Source: Winogradskyella aurantiaca
Lineage (GTDB): Bacteria; Bacteroidota; Bacteroidia; Flavobacteriales; Flavobacteriaceae
Direction: 5' to 3'
NCBI RefSeq assembly: GCF_003362725.1
Contig: NZ_QKTV01000002.1
Location: 353,741 to 417,740, forward strand
Length of the DNA: 64,000 bases
The notes beneath the pieces were generated by a model. The model had not been told where the DNA came from, did not search any database, and saw nothing but the letters and a program-made list of their open reading frames with translations. Shown piece after piece: positions 50,777 through 59,704 of this stretch (position 1 is its first letter; the number at the start of each line of letters is the position of its first letter). The translations under genes were made by a program, and so were the position numbers.

Positions 50777-52656
50777 TGTGTAAGCAAATGAAACATGTGT
50801 TCGTTAAAATACTTCTTTGTTTGATTCCAATTTTAGGAATAAGTCAAAGTATTGAAAAGGCCAATGCATTATTTAGAATAAAGGCCTACGCTGAAGCTAT
50901 AGAAATTTACAAGGACCTTCCTCCTACTAAAGAATCACTCTTAAATCTTGGCGATTGTTATTATTACAATTTAGATGTTAAAAATGCTTCAAAAATTTAT
51001 GAGACGCTGTACAGTTTGCATAAAGATGATAGCCTGCCAAATGATTTCTATTTTAGATATGCCGATGCACTTAAAGGTGTAAAACAATACTATAAATCAG
51101 ATGTTATTGCCACCACCTATTTGGATGCCCCAACTAATACTGGAGAACTACGCGATTTATTAAACACTGTGGTACCCTTTAATTATAATGTAAACGTATT
51201 GAAGACATTCAATAGAACAGTTTCTTTTGGTGCCCACGTTTATAATGGTGACTTAATTTTTGCCTCCCCATCAAGTTCAGGGGGCAAAACCTACAAATGG
51301 AATGCTCAACCTTATTTAGATCTATATAAGGGTCGCTTAACAGACGATAATGAGCTAGACAGTATAATACCTTATTCCAATTCACTTAACACCAAAACTC
51401 ACGAGTCATCAGTAGCAATTTCCCACAATGGTCAAACCATATATTTCTCAAGAACAGATCCTGATCGTCACCGAATCAATGGAGAACTCGTAGCCACTGT
51501 AAAGCTGTATAAAGCTTCCCGGGTTGATGGTGATTGGGACGATGTTGGAATGCTACCCTTCTCTAGTGATTTTTACTCTGTACAACATCCGGTCCTTAAC
51601 GCGGATGAGAGTCGTCTTTATTTCGCCAGTGACATGCCAGAGTCTTTGGGATCTTTTGATATTTTTTATGTCGATATCCTTGCCGACGGTTCATTTGGTG
51701 AACCCATAAATCTAGGACCTAAAATTAATACCGAGCATCGCGAGCAATATCCTTATATAGATGAAGAACAGACCCTTTATTTTTCATCAAATGGTCATAT
51801 AGGATTTGGAGGTCTTGACATTTATCTGAGTAAGTTGGATAAGGGAACTTATCTAAGTCCTTTAAATTTAGGGGAACCTTTAAACAGCCCTAGAGATGAT
51901 TTTGGCTATGCTAAAGGGCGTACTTCCGACGAAGGATTTATTTCTTCCAATAGAAGTGGTGTGGACCAGTTATACAGATTTGAAAAGGAGGAAAAAGAAC
52001 GCGAATATGTTATTCAAGGTTTAGTGGTTGATAAAAATTCTCAGGCTATCTTACCGGATACTCAAGTTACCCTATATGATGAAGATGGAAGTATTTTGGC
52101 TACCGTCACGTCTGACGAATTCGGTCGCTACCAATTACCAACAACACCAAATAATTCTTATAATTTAGAAGCTTATAAGCCTTTGTACATTCCCAGTTTT
52201 GAGTCCTTTGACACCAATGATAGTGGAGATATTACCTTTGATATTGAACTGGTTATAGAATCCTATGATGACGCAGAAGACATTGTTATTGAAAAAGAAG
52301 ATGGCTACACTTATATAGAATTGGAGAACATCTATTTTGACCTAGATCGATGGGAGATTAAACCCGATGCGGCGCGAACTCTCGATGTATTGGTGGAGCT
52401 TTTAAATAAATATCCTCGGATGGAAATTGAACTTGGTGCTCATACTGATTCAAGAGCAACCCCATCTTATAATTTAGCATTGTCACAGAAACGTGCAGAT
52501 GCGGCTATGAACTACATTCTATCAAAAGGAATTGGTCTGGGACGCATATCCGCAAAAGGGTATGGTGAAACGCAGCCACTTGTGGATTGTGGTGATAACT
52601 GTAGTGATGTTGAATATTCTATTAACAGACGCTGCGAATTTATAATTACTAAGTAA
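50776..52656 (+). CDS. OmpA-family protein with PD40 repeats and a carboxypeptidase-regulatory-like domain
   Basis: A 626-residue envelope protein: signal peptide, a few TPR-like helices (about 25-110), PD40/WD40-like beta-propeller repeats (about 205-410; S-S-V-A-I-S-H-N-G-Q-T-I-Y-F-S), a carboxypeptidase-regulatory-like domain (about 415-495) and a C-terminal OmpA peptidoglycan-binding domain (about 510-626) with G-A-H-T-D-S-R-A and N-R-R-C-E-F. This resembles PorE-type proteins that tether T9SS components. Its ATG overlaps the SprF stop by one base; an alternative start at 50788 gives a cleaner signal peptide. Confidence 0.9.
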   Translation: MCKQMKHVFVKILLCLIPILGISQSIEKANALFRIKAYAEAIEIYKDLPPTKESLLNLGDCYYYNLDVKNASKIYETLYSLHKDDSLPNDFYFRYADALKGVKQYYKSDVIATTYLDAPTNTGELRDLLNTVVPFNYNVNVLKTFNRTVSFGAHVYNGDLIFASPSSSGGKTYKWNAQPYLDLYKGRLTDDNELDSIIPYSNSLNTKTHESSVAISHNGQTIYFSRTDPDRHRINGELVATVKLYKASRVDGDWDDVGMLPFSSDFYSVQHPVLNADESRLYFASDMPESLGSFDIFYVDILADGSFGEPINLGPKINTEHREQYPYIDEEQTLYFSSNGHIGFGGLDIYLSKLDKGTYLSPLNLGEPLNSPRDDFGYAKGRTSDEGFISSNRSGVDQLYRFEKEEKEREYVIQGLVVDKNSQAILPDTQVTLYDEDGSILATVTSDEFGRYQLPTTPNNSYNLEAYKPLYIPSFESFDTNDSGDITFDIELVIESYDDAEDIVIEKEDGYTYIELENIYFDLDRWEIKPDAARTLDVLVELLNKYPRMEIELGAHTDSRATPSYNLALSQKRADAAMNYILSKGIGLGRISAKGYGETQPLVDCGDNCSDVEYSINRRCEFIITK

Positions 52657-52657
52657 A

Positions 52658-53176
52658 ATGCAAGCAGATATTCCGCATAAAGACATCCCGAAGACTATCG
52701 CACTTAGACCTAGGTTTCAGCGTGTTTTAGGATTTCAAAAGGAACGGATTATCGAAGCATTTCAAGAGGCCAAATCAAACCAAAAAGAATTTATCGTGAC
52801 TTTGGTAGATGATCATATCTTTATAAAGTTACCCAAAAGAATTCAGCATTACTGGTCTCCTCAATTACATTTAGAAGTTAATGATGAAACTTCTGAAACA
52901 AGCAAAATATATGGGCTATTTGGACCAAATCCAACTGTCTGGACCATGTTTATGTTTCTTCATTTTATTGTAGCAACTATGTTTTTCGTCTTTGGTATCT
53001 GGGCCTATACCAACTGGTCTCTTGAAAAGGATTTTGCGATTCAAGTTTTCCTTACCTTATTTACAGTGGTTATTTGGTTTACCTTATATTTTTTCGGGCG
53101 TATGGGTAGATTAAAAGGAAAACCACAGATGCACCATTTGAACGACTTCATGGAACGCACCCTTGAATCAATTTAA
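52658..53176 (+). CDS. Two-helix membrane protein, unknown function
   Basis: A 172-residue protein of no named family. The first about 100 residues are soluble and mixed alpha/beta (F-I-V-T-L-V-D-D-H-I-F-I-K-L), followed by two transmembrane helices (about 107-127 and 133-152) and a short tail ending M-H-H-L-N-D-F-M-E-R-T. It lies 1 nt after the OmpA gene and 3 nt from convergent era; membership in the adhesin cluster is possible but unproven. Confidence 0.7.
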   Translation: MQADIPHKDIPKTIALRPRFQRVLGFQKERIIEAFQEAKSNQKEFIVTLVDDHIFIKLPKRIQHYWSPQLHLEVNDETSETSKIYGLFGPNPTVWTMFMFLHFIVATMFFVFGIWAYTNWSLEKDFAIQVFLTLFTVVIWFTLYFFGRMGRLKGKPQMHHLNDFMERTLESI

Positions 53177-53179
53177 GGA

Positions 53180-54070
53180 CTATTTGGAGTTATAACCAAA
53201 TCGTTTCAACTGATGTTGATTACTTCGCCAGTTTTTATTAACCTTCACGTAGAGTTCTAAATGAACCTGTTTTCCGAAAAATGCTTCTAGGTCTTTACGC
53301 GCTTCCACTCCAACACGCTTTAAAGCGGATCCTTTATGACCAATAATGATGCCTTTTTGAGTATCTCTCTCTACCATAATTACAGAACGCATTCTTATAA
53401 TCTTTTCTTCTTCAAAAAATTCTTCTGTATCCACTTCAACTGAGTATGGAATCTCTTTTTTATAATGCATTAAGATCTTCTCCCTAATAGTTTCATTAAC
53501 AAAAAATCGTTCAGGTCTATCGGTTAATTGATCTTTAGGATAAAACGGTGGAGATTCCGGAAGTAACTCTATTATTCTTTCAAAGACATTTTTAACATTA
53601 AATCCATTTAATGCTGATAGGGGATAAAACTCAGCGTTGGGTACTTTTTGTTGCCACAATTCGGCTTGTTCTTCTAGCTGTTCCTGATTAGAACCATCAA
53701 TCTTATTAAGCAACAGTAATACAGGAATTTTTGAATTGGTAATCTTATTAAAAAAGGCTTCGTCCTTTAAAGCCTTTTCACCAATCTCAACCATATAGAT
53801 TAGTACATCAGCATCTTCAAAAGCAGACTTAACAAAGTCCATCATGGACTCTTGTAACTCGTAAGCGGGCTTAATAATACCAGGGGTATCACTTATAATC
53901 ATCTGAAAGTCCTCACCGTTGACAATCCCTAATATTCGATGTCTGGTGGTTTGCGCTTTGGAAGTTATTATTGATAATTTTTCACCAACAAAGGCATTCA
54001 TTAACGTTGACTTTCCAACATTTGGATTTCCTATAATATTTACAAAACCGGCTTTATGAGTCTTTGACAT
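53180..54070 (-). CDS. era: GTPase Era
   Basis: A 296-residue GTPase binding 16S rRNA: P-loop G-N-P-N-V-G-K-S-T (about 12-20), D-T-P-G-I, N-K-I-D, and a C-terminal KH domain with G-I-I-I-G-H-K-G-S-A-L-K-R-V-G. The start lies 4 nt after a TAAATTTG promoter box that begins within the upstream methyltransferase stop codon. Fewer than 10 nt separate it from the upstream gene. Confidence 0.95.
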   Translation of the reverse strand: MSKTHKAGFVNIIGNPNVGKSTLMNAFVGEKLSIITSKAQTTRHRILGIVNGEDFQMIISDTPGIIKPAYELQESMMDFVKSAFEDADVLIYMVEIGEKALKDEAFFNKITNSKIPVLLLLNKIDGSNQEQLEEQAELWQQKVPNAEFYPLSALNGFNVKNVFERIIELLPESPPFYPKDQLTDRPERFFVNETIREKILMHYKKEIPYSVEVDTEEFFEEEKIIRMRSVIMVERDTQKGIIIGHKGSALKRVGVEARKDLEAFFGKQVHLELYVKVNKNWRSNQHQLKRFGYNSK

Positions 54071-54074
54071 GGGA

Positions 54075-54082
54075 CAAATTTA
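54075..54082 (-). promoter_or_regulatory. Bacteroidota -7 promoter element TAAATTTG for era
   Basis: Exact TAnnTTTG on the minus strand. Its first three bases are the TAA stop codon of the SpoU-type methyltransferase gene, and it ends 4 nt before the era ATG, implying a leaderless era mRNA. Confidence 0.5.
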
Positions 54083-54559
54083 CGACCTTGGTTTATTTAT
54101 TCCCCTATCATACATCACGATACTTCCAGCCACTGATACATTTAAGCTAAGTTGTGAGGTAAACTTCACCAGAAAATGGCTCTTTTCAATGGCCTTTTTA
54201 GATAAACCGTGGTCCTCGGCACCTAATAAATATACACAACGTCTTGGGTGATGAAAGGTCTCAAGGGATTCTGCTTCTTCAGTGAGTTCCACACCAACCA
54301 ATCGAGCTCCCTTTGGCAGATTATTATAAAAATTTTCAAACGTATCATAATGAAAATAAGGCATGGCCTTTACCGCATTATGCGTATCGCTGGCTTGTTT
54401 AGCATATCGATTACCAATAGTGAAAATAAAAGATGCGCCCATATTTTGAGCTGTGCGCCAAAGTACACCAAGGTTTTCAGGTGTCTTTCCATTCTGAATA
54501 CCTATGCCGAAGTATTCGTTTGTAAAATTGTCATTCATTCCTGGTATATTTTTGCTCAT
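54080..54559 (-). CDS. SpoU/TrmH family RNA methyltransferase (short form)
   Basis: A 159-residue SPOUT methyltransferase consisting of the catalytic knotted domain only. Motif 1 has P-E-N-L-G-V-L-W-R-T-A-Q, motif 2 Y-L-L-G-A-E-D-H-G-L-S and motif 3 L-N-V-S-V-A-G-S-I-V-M. It methylates a ribose in tRNA or rRNA; the lack of an N-terminal substrate-binding domain resembles TrmL/TrmH-short forms, but the position cannot be stated. Confidence 0.88.
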   Translation of the reverse strand: MSKNIPGMNDNFTNEYFGIGIQNGKTPENLGVLWRTAQNMGASFIFTIGNRYAKQASDTHNAVKAMPYFHYDTFENFYNNLPKGARLVGVELTEEAESLETFHHPRRCVYLLGAEDHGLSKKAIEKSHFLVKFTSQLSLNVSVAGSIVMYDRGINKPRS

Positions 54560-54593
54560 GACAAATATCAGTCATAAGAATTAATTGAAGTCC

Positions 54594-54601
54594 TACATTT
54601 G
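54594..54601 (+). promoter_or_regulatory. Bacteroidota -7 promoter element TACATTTG for fhs
   Basis: Exact TAnnTTTG match 22 nt before the fhs ATG in the divergent region with the SpoU gene. Confidence 0.45.
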
Positions 54602-54623
54602 ATGAAATTGCAATACAGTTGTC

Positions 54624-56291
54624 ATGACCGATCTTAAAATTGCCAAAAAGGCTCAATTAAAACCTATTAGTCAAATTGCCCAAAACTTCGGTATCGATCC
54701 AGAGGATATTGACATGTACGGGAAATACAAAGCCAAGATTCCAATTGCTAAAATTAAAAGAAGTCAGGTTAAAAAAAGTAACCTTATTTTGGTCTCAGCT
54801 ATTTCTCCCACTCCTGCTGGCGAAGGCAAAACAACCATTTCAATAGGACTATCTGAAGCCTTAAATCAACTCAAAAAGAAAACAACCGTTGTATTGCGAG
54901 AACCGTCCCTTGGTCCTGTATTTGGAATTAAGGGAGGTGCCACTGGTGGGGGCTATGCCCAAGTGCTACCTTTAGAAGATATTAACCTGCATTTCACAGG
55001 TGATTTCTCAGCAATTGAAAAGGCTCATAACTTACTAGCTGCTGTTATTGATAACAATATTCAAAGTAAAACCAATTCGCTTGGTTTAGATCCTCGAACT
55101 ATCACCTGGAAACGTGTTATTGACATGAACGATCGTGCCCTTAGACGCATCATTGTTGGTCTTGGAGGTACAACATCTGGAATTCCTAGAGAAACAGGGT
55201 TTGACATTACGGCCGCATCTGAAATCATGGCCATCCTATGTATTGCCAACGATCTAAGCGATTTAAAAGAACGCTTAGGCAATATCTTTATTGGTTACAC
55301 TTTTAGCAAGGAACCCATTTATGCCCGTGATCTAAAAGTGGCTGGTGCCATGGCAACCTTACTTAGACATGCCATTAAACCCAATCTGGTACAGACCTTA
55401 GAGGGCAATCCAGCCATCATCCATGGCGGACCGTTTGCTAATATTGCACAAGGGACTAACTCGGTCATAGGTACCCTCATGGGAATGAGTTATTCGGATT
55501 ACACGGTGACCGAAGCAGGTTTTGGTTTTGATCTTGGAGCTGAAAAATTCTTTGATATTAAATGTCAGAGCGCGGGAATATCTCCTAAAGCCGTGGTTCT
55601 AACCACCACAATAAGAGCATTAAAATATCATGGTGGCGCCAGCTTAAAAGAATTGGAACAGCCCAATGTTAATGCACTTCGTAAAGGATTACCAAATCTT
55701 GAGAAACATCTCGAAAATATTGTGAAATTTAATGTGACGCCGATTATTGCGATCAATAAATTTAAAACAGATACAAAGGAAGAGATCGAACTTATAAAGG
55801 ATTTGGCTCGCGTTAGGAACATTAGGGTAGCCGTCGCCAATGTATGGGCCAAGGGCGGTGCTGGAGCCATTAAACTGGCGGAACATGTCATTGAAGTAGC
55901 AGAATCTAATACCGATTCGTTTAGCCCTTTATACGGTTGGAACATGCCTGTTGAAAAAAAGATTGAAACCATTGCTAAACGCATTTATGGAGCAGAGCAT
56001 GTGGATTATAATAGTAAGGCTAAATTACACTTGAAACGCATCAAGGAACTTGGACTTGACAAGCTTCCAGTTTGTATTGCAAAAACTCAAAAATCACTAT
56101 CCGATAATCCAAAATTGTTAGGCCGACCTAAAGACTTCATTATTACAGTTCGTGAGATAGAAATCGCTTCTGGAGCAGGCTTTTTAATTCCAATAACTGG
56201 CGATATTATGCGCATGCCTGGATTACCCGCGCATCCTGCCTCTGAGGGCATTGACATAAGTGATTCAGGAGAAATTAGTGGACTTTTCTAA
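54624..56291 (+). CDS. fhs: Formate--tetrahydrofolate ligase
   Basis: A 555-residue ATP-dependent enzyme forming 10-formyl-THF from formate. Length matches the family. The P-loop T-P-A-G-E-G-K-T-T (about 63-71), R-E-P-S-L-G-P-V-F-G-I-K-G-G-A-T-G-G-G, T-G-D-F-S-A-I-E-K-A-H-N-L-L and the C-terminal M-R-M-P-G-L-P are all present. It is a single transcription unit. Confidence 0.96.
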   Translation: MTDLKIAKKAQLKPISQIAQNFGIDPEDIDMYGKYKAKIPIAKIKRSQVKKSNLILVSAISPTPAGEGKTTISIGLSEALNQLKKKTTVVLREPSLGPVFGIKGGATGGGYAQVLPLEDINLHFTGDFSAIEKAHNLLAAVIDNNIQSKTNSLGLDPRTITWKRVIDMNDRALRRIIVGLGGTTSGIPRETGFDITAASEIMAILCIANDLSDLKERLGNIFIGYTFSKEPIYARDLKVAGAMATLLRHAIKPNLVQTLEGNPAIIHGGPFANIAQGTNSVIGTLMGMSYSDYTVTEAGFGFDLGAEKFFDIKCQSAGISPKAVVLTTTIRALKYHGGASLKELEQPNVNALRKGLPNLEKHLENIVKFNVTPIIAINKFKTDTKEEIELIKDLARVRNIRVAVANVWAKGGAGAIKLAEHVIEVAESNTDSFSPLYGWNMPVEKKIETIAKRIYGAEHVDYNSKAKLHLKRIKELGLDKLPVCIAKTQKSLSDNPKLLGRPKDFIITVREIEIASGAGFLIPITGDIMRMPGLPAHPASEGIDISDSGEISGLF

Positions 56292-56390
56292 TTGAGAAAT
56301 TAAAATATCGCCGAAATATTTAAAAAGGATGTATTAACATTTGGCTCAGCGTTTTCGAAATTGATTTGAATTAGGTAACAATCAAATGAG

Positions 56391-57035
56391 CTAGTTTAAT
56401 TCATAAGTTACCCATAGAGTGTATGCACCATTTCTAAATTCTTCTTTACTATCCTTACTATAAACCTCATTTCTTCTAGAAAGCACCTCTAACAGTTTAA
56501 GAATTAATTGCCCTCTTTCACTATCAAGGTCAATATTATCATAAAATGAATTTGCATAAGTAGTATCATCATCGATATTGAGAATTCTCAATACCTTCTT
56601 GTTTAAATGATTTGCTATTATTTTCGCTTGTGAATTAGCATTGCGAAGAGCTAAAATTGCCTGTATGTCTTCATCCTCAAATGAATGCTCTGGCATCATA
56701 TAGAAAACTGACACAATCGGTATTAGCAGTTCATTACATAAAACCATAATTCTATCGAAATTTTCCACGGAGGCTTCATTAATTCTGAACTTGCTGAAAT
56801 TGTGACTAGAGTAATCATTAACCTTTTCAGGTACTGATTTATAACCCAACGCAAATAAAGAATCTGATAAAATATGAATCTTATTAATTTCAGAATTCTT
56901 TACCCTTAACATCATAGAATTACTTTCTGCTGACTCTACATAATTAGACTGCCCCAGAATTCTTATTATTATTCTGTTCTGACTATTAATACTGGTTGAA
57001 ATAATAAGTGATATCAGTATTAAGAATAATCTCAT
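56391..57035 (-). CDS. Exported SIMPL-like paralog, unknown function
   Basis: A 214-residue exported protein (signal peptide about 1-18). It shares the neighbour's overall layout (R-I-I-I-R-I-L-G at the start, helical segments, a C-terminal Y-T-L-W-V-T-Y-E-L strand) and could be a diverged SIMPL-domain protein, but individual motifs are weak. It follows the SIMPL gene with 0 nt between stop and start. Function unknown. Confidence 0.65.
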   Translation of the reverse strand: MRLFLILISLIISTSINSQNRIIIRILGQSNYVESAESNSMMLRVKNSEINKIHILSDSLFALGYKSVPEKVNDYSSHNFSKFRINEASVENFDRIMVLCNELLIPIVSVFYMMPEHSFEDEDIQAILALRNANSQAKIIANHLNKKVLRILNIDDDTTYANSFYDNIDLDSERGQLILKLLEVLSRRNEVYSKDSKEEFRNGAYTLWVTYELN

Positions 57036-57653
57036 TTAATCAATAAGTTTAAATGTTATTGCAACCTTATAAGATTTAATCAGGGTATCTTTTTTATCTG
57101 CAATAAGCTCTGTACCGAAACCTGCCTCCTTAACTTCAATGTTCAGTATGTCTCCAACTTCCATTCCTATTTCATCACAAATAGCTTTTGCCTTTCTTTT
57201 AGCATCTTCAATTGCCATGAGACTTAGTTCCGTCTCTAAATTCTCATCTATTAATTCGAATAGATAAGCTATATCAAACATTTTCATACTATTATCTTGC
57301 AATTCAGATAGATTTTGAAGTTTATCATAATCGATTGTAAGAGAGTATCTTTTGCTAATTTGTCGGTTATTATATCGATTTTGTATTGATAGTTTAAGGT
57401 CTGACTCTGTAATACCCATCTTGGAAAGTTTCGATATAGCATTGCTATATGCCTCGTTAAATGACATAGCTAAAGAGTCACTTACATATTGGTTAGCCTT
57501 TTGCTCCGATATAGTTAATACAACTTTAGCTTTGTTTGCACTTAGCTCCTTTTTAGCATTACCAATAATGCGTATAAATCGCTCATTAGTTTGACTTTGA
57601 GCCAAGTAAAAAAACAGGAAGGTAAACAGAAATAAGACATGCCTCAGGTTCAT
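57036..57653 (-). CDS. SIMPL domain-containing exported protein
   Basis: A 205-residue exported protein: signal peptide (about 1-20), then a SIMPL (DUF541, BP26/OMP28-type) domain with R-F-I-R-I-I-G-N-A-K-K-E-L, K-V-V-L-T-I-S-E-Q-K, A-K-A-I-C-D-E-I-G-M-E-V-G-D-I-L and a C-terminal K-V-A-I-T-F-K-L strand. These envelope proteins form oligomers; function is poorly known. A palindrome TTTCTAC-AG-GTAGAAA lies 42 nt upstream (57695-57710). Confidence 0.85.
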   Translation of the reverse strand: MNLRHVLFLFTFLFFYLAQSQTNERFIRIIGNAKKELSANKAKVVLTISEQKANQYVSDSLAMSFNEAYSNAISKLSKMGITESDLKLSIQNRYNNRQISKRYSLTIDYDKLQNLSELQDNSMKMFDIAYLFELIDENLETELSLMAIEDAKRKAKAICDEIGMEVGDILNIEVKEAGFGTELIADKKDTLIKSYKVAITFKLID

Positions 57654-58130
57654 AGTAAATTTAGATTTAAGATTTGAACTTTCTAATTATAACATTTCTA
57701 CAGGTAGAAAAACACTTAGGTAAATTATAAATAAAATCTTACAAAAAATAATTTATAGGTATTTTCGTTTATCTACGTTTTACTTGAACATTATAATTGC
57801 CTAAAGATTTTTAATTAGTACTCAATAGGTCTCAGTTTTCAGTTACTTACCCATCTTTGATTATGTCTAACTGACCTGCTTAAACGAATCATACTTTGCA
57901 ATAACATAATAGTTTTAGTTGAGAAATCACGGTAATTAGATCTCCGATAATGTATTTAATATTTTTAGAGAGCTTTGTGACATAGAAAATCTCTCATTAC
58001 TAGTCGTTACTCATGATGAAGATTTTGCTATGAAGACTGATCGAATTATCACTATGGAAGATGGCAAAATCATTAGTCAGTAATCTTATTTTCAGTATTG
58101 GGCTGCAAAGACAACTCTAAACACATTCTA
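57654..58130. other. About 480-nt region without intact gene
   Basis: Between the SIMPL gene and the AlgE-like gene. It holds the perfect 16-nt palindrome TTTCTAC-AG-GTAGAAA at 57695-57710 (candidate operator or hairpin) and, from 57940, the 3' remnant of an ABC ATPase gene (separate entry). The remaining 230 nt show AT-rich DNA with no ORF or clear promoter. Confidence 0.6.
57940..58083 (+). pseudogene. 3' remnant of an ABC transporter ATPase (LolD type)
   Basis: An open stretch of 47 codons ending in TAA that translates to the C-terminal end of a LolD-like ABC ATPase: helix N-V-F-N-I-F-R-E-L-C-D, then L-L-V-V-T-H-D-E-D-F-A with the H-loop His, and D-R-I-I-T-M-E-D-G-K-I. An in-frame TAG directly precedes it (57937-57939) and no Walker A, signature or Walker B is found upstream, so the gene is truncated. 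It is not in the same frame as any long ORF. Confidence 0.8.
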
Positions 58131-59576
58131 TTAAAAAGAATACTGCGCTGTTAACATTAGGTATTGCTGCGTTAAAGCCGCCGTATTCTGAGTCTCTTCA
58201 AAGAATTTACCCGGTATCCAGAAATTATAGGTCACATTAAACTCCCATTGAAAGTTAGGCCTAATTATATTCGAAATCTGCACGGAGTTGCCCAGATCTC
58301 GAGCGGCACTGCCCATTGGTGAGCGTAAGATTCCATTGGCCGTATTATAAACCGCATCATTAACCTGAGCACGGGAAAAATTCCAGTAGGATAAACGCGT
58401 TGTTATGATATCTAAGGGCCTTAAATCGATATTGAAAGAGTATGACACTAAATTTTTCCTATCAATGGTACCGTGTTCCCCAAACCATGCGGTAGCCTGA
58501 GGAAACAATGGATCAAAGGTTCCTAATTTATTGTCATTTGGATTATCATCCCCCGATGCGTAATCAAACCCTATCCAAAATCTAGGTTGCCAAAATACTC
58601 GTGGATTGTAACCCAACTCCACGGTAATGGAATAGGCACTGATGTCGGCAGATCCAAAGGAACCATCCTGATAAGCCATTTCGAGTTCATAATCCAAATG
58701 CGAATTTCTAATTGGCCCAGAAAACAATACTCCAAGTGTGTACCTCTTGTCATCCTGAGTGCCTTGTTCGAATACCACCTGCTGTCTATCGAGTCCAAAG
58801 AGATAAGGTTCAAAATGAATCTTTTGGTAATTGGACCAACTTGGCACACCATAACCAGAACTCATGTTGTATACCACTTCATCATTCTGATAGCGAATTC
58901 CCCAAAAAACGGCATCTGCATCGCGTTGCGTAAAACCATCAGGGATGACGATAACCGGTTTACTTATAAAGGCTGATATCTGATTAGAGTTTCTTCCAAT
59001 GTTAATACCAAGGCCATCCCAGGATCGTCTCGTATTTAACCAATTACCAGGTGAAACAAAACGTTCATAACCTGCCTGTAACTCACGGCGACCCACCCAA
59101 ACCTCAGTTTGCCACTCGCTATTAATGTTAAAGGTATATTCGCCAAATAAATTAAGAATCGCCCCATCTTTAACTGGTGTGTTGACTCCCAAACGTGTAT
59201 TTCCCTGATCGACAGCATTGGAATAAATGCCCTCGGCAAAAACTCTGAAATTGCGACCAAAATGAACATCTGCATGTAAACGAGCCCTTAAAGTGTATTC
59301 GCCATAGTACTTATCCACAAATTCCTGATTGAACGTTCCTTGATACCGTAAACGCAATTGTCCTCCGACACTCATCCAAATGTTTCGATTATTACTTAAT
59401 GCTATAAGTTTCCAGCGGTCCGAAAAATTTCGGGATAGCGAATCTTTTAAGGTCCAATCTTCCAAAATCCAATTTTCTTTAAAACGCCGATCATTAAAAG
59501 ATGGAGGCCAATTGGATTGGGCCAGCATCAAGAAAGGAATTAAGAAAATTGCTGAGACTAAAAAATACCGCTTCAA
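58131..59576 (-). CDS. Alginate-export-like outer-membrane beta barrel
   Basis: A 481-residue exported protein: signal peptide (about 1-20), a short N-terminal segment, then a large barrel with many alternating strands, V-G-G-Q-L-R-L-R-Y-Q-G, V-W-V-G-R-R-E-L-Q-A-G-Y-E-R, W-D-G-L-G-I-N-I-G-R, and a C-terminal T-A-Q-Y-S-F ending in Phe. It resembles the AlgE/alginate-export (PF13372-type) family; a role in porin-like exchange of sugars or other solutes is possible. The substrate is unknown. Confidence 0.8.
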   Translation of the reverse strand: MKRYFLVSAIFLIPFLMLAQSNWPPSFNDRRFKENWILEDWTLKDSLSRNFSDRWKLIALSNNRNIWMSVGGQLRLRYQGTFNQEFVDKYYGEYTLRARLHADVHFGRNFRVFAEGIYSNAVDQGNTRLGVNTPVKDGAILNLFGEYTFNINSEWQTEVWVGRRELQAGYERFVSPGNWLNTRRSWDGLGINIGRNSNQISAFISKPVIVIPDGFTQRDADAVFWGIRYQNDEVVYNMSSGYGVPSWSNYQKIHFEPYLFGLDRQQVVFEQGTQDDKRYTLGVLFSGPIRNSHLDYELEMAYQDGSFGSADISAYSITVELGYNPRVFWQPRFWIGFDYASGDDNPNDNKLGTFDPLFPQATAWFGEHGTIDRKNLVSYSFNIDLRPLDIITTRLSYWNFSRAQVNDAVYNTANGILRSPMGSAARDLGNSVQISNIIRPNFQWEFNVTYNFWIPGKFFEETQNTAALTQQYLMLTAQYSF

Positions 59577-59704
59577 AAGAATTAGATGGATGAAGATTTC
59601 CTGGTAATTTAAAAAAGAATCATAAGTTTACGAAACTATAGTCATGTAAGCTTAATGCTTAGTTTAACAATAGCCTTCAATTTACAATTCCAGTAGTTGT
59701 ATTT

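Noticed and set aside
56292..56390. AT-rich imperfect stem after fhs (around 56300-56325) as a terminator
   Set aside because: The stem needs a bulge and lacks a following T-run, so support is too weak.
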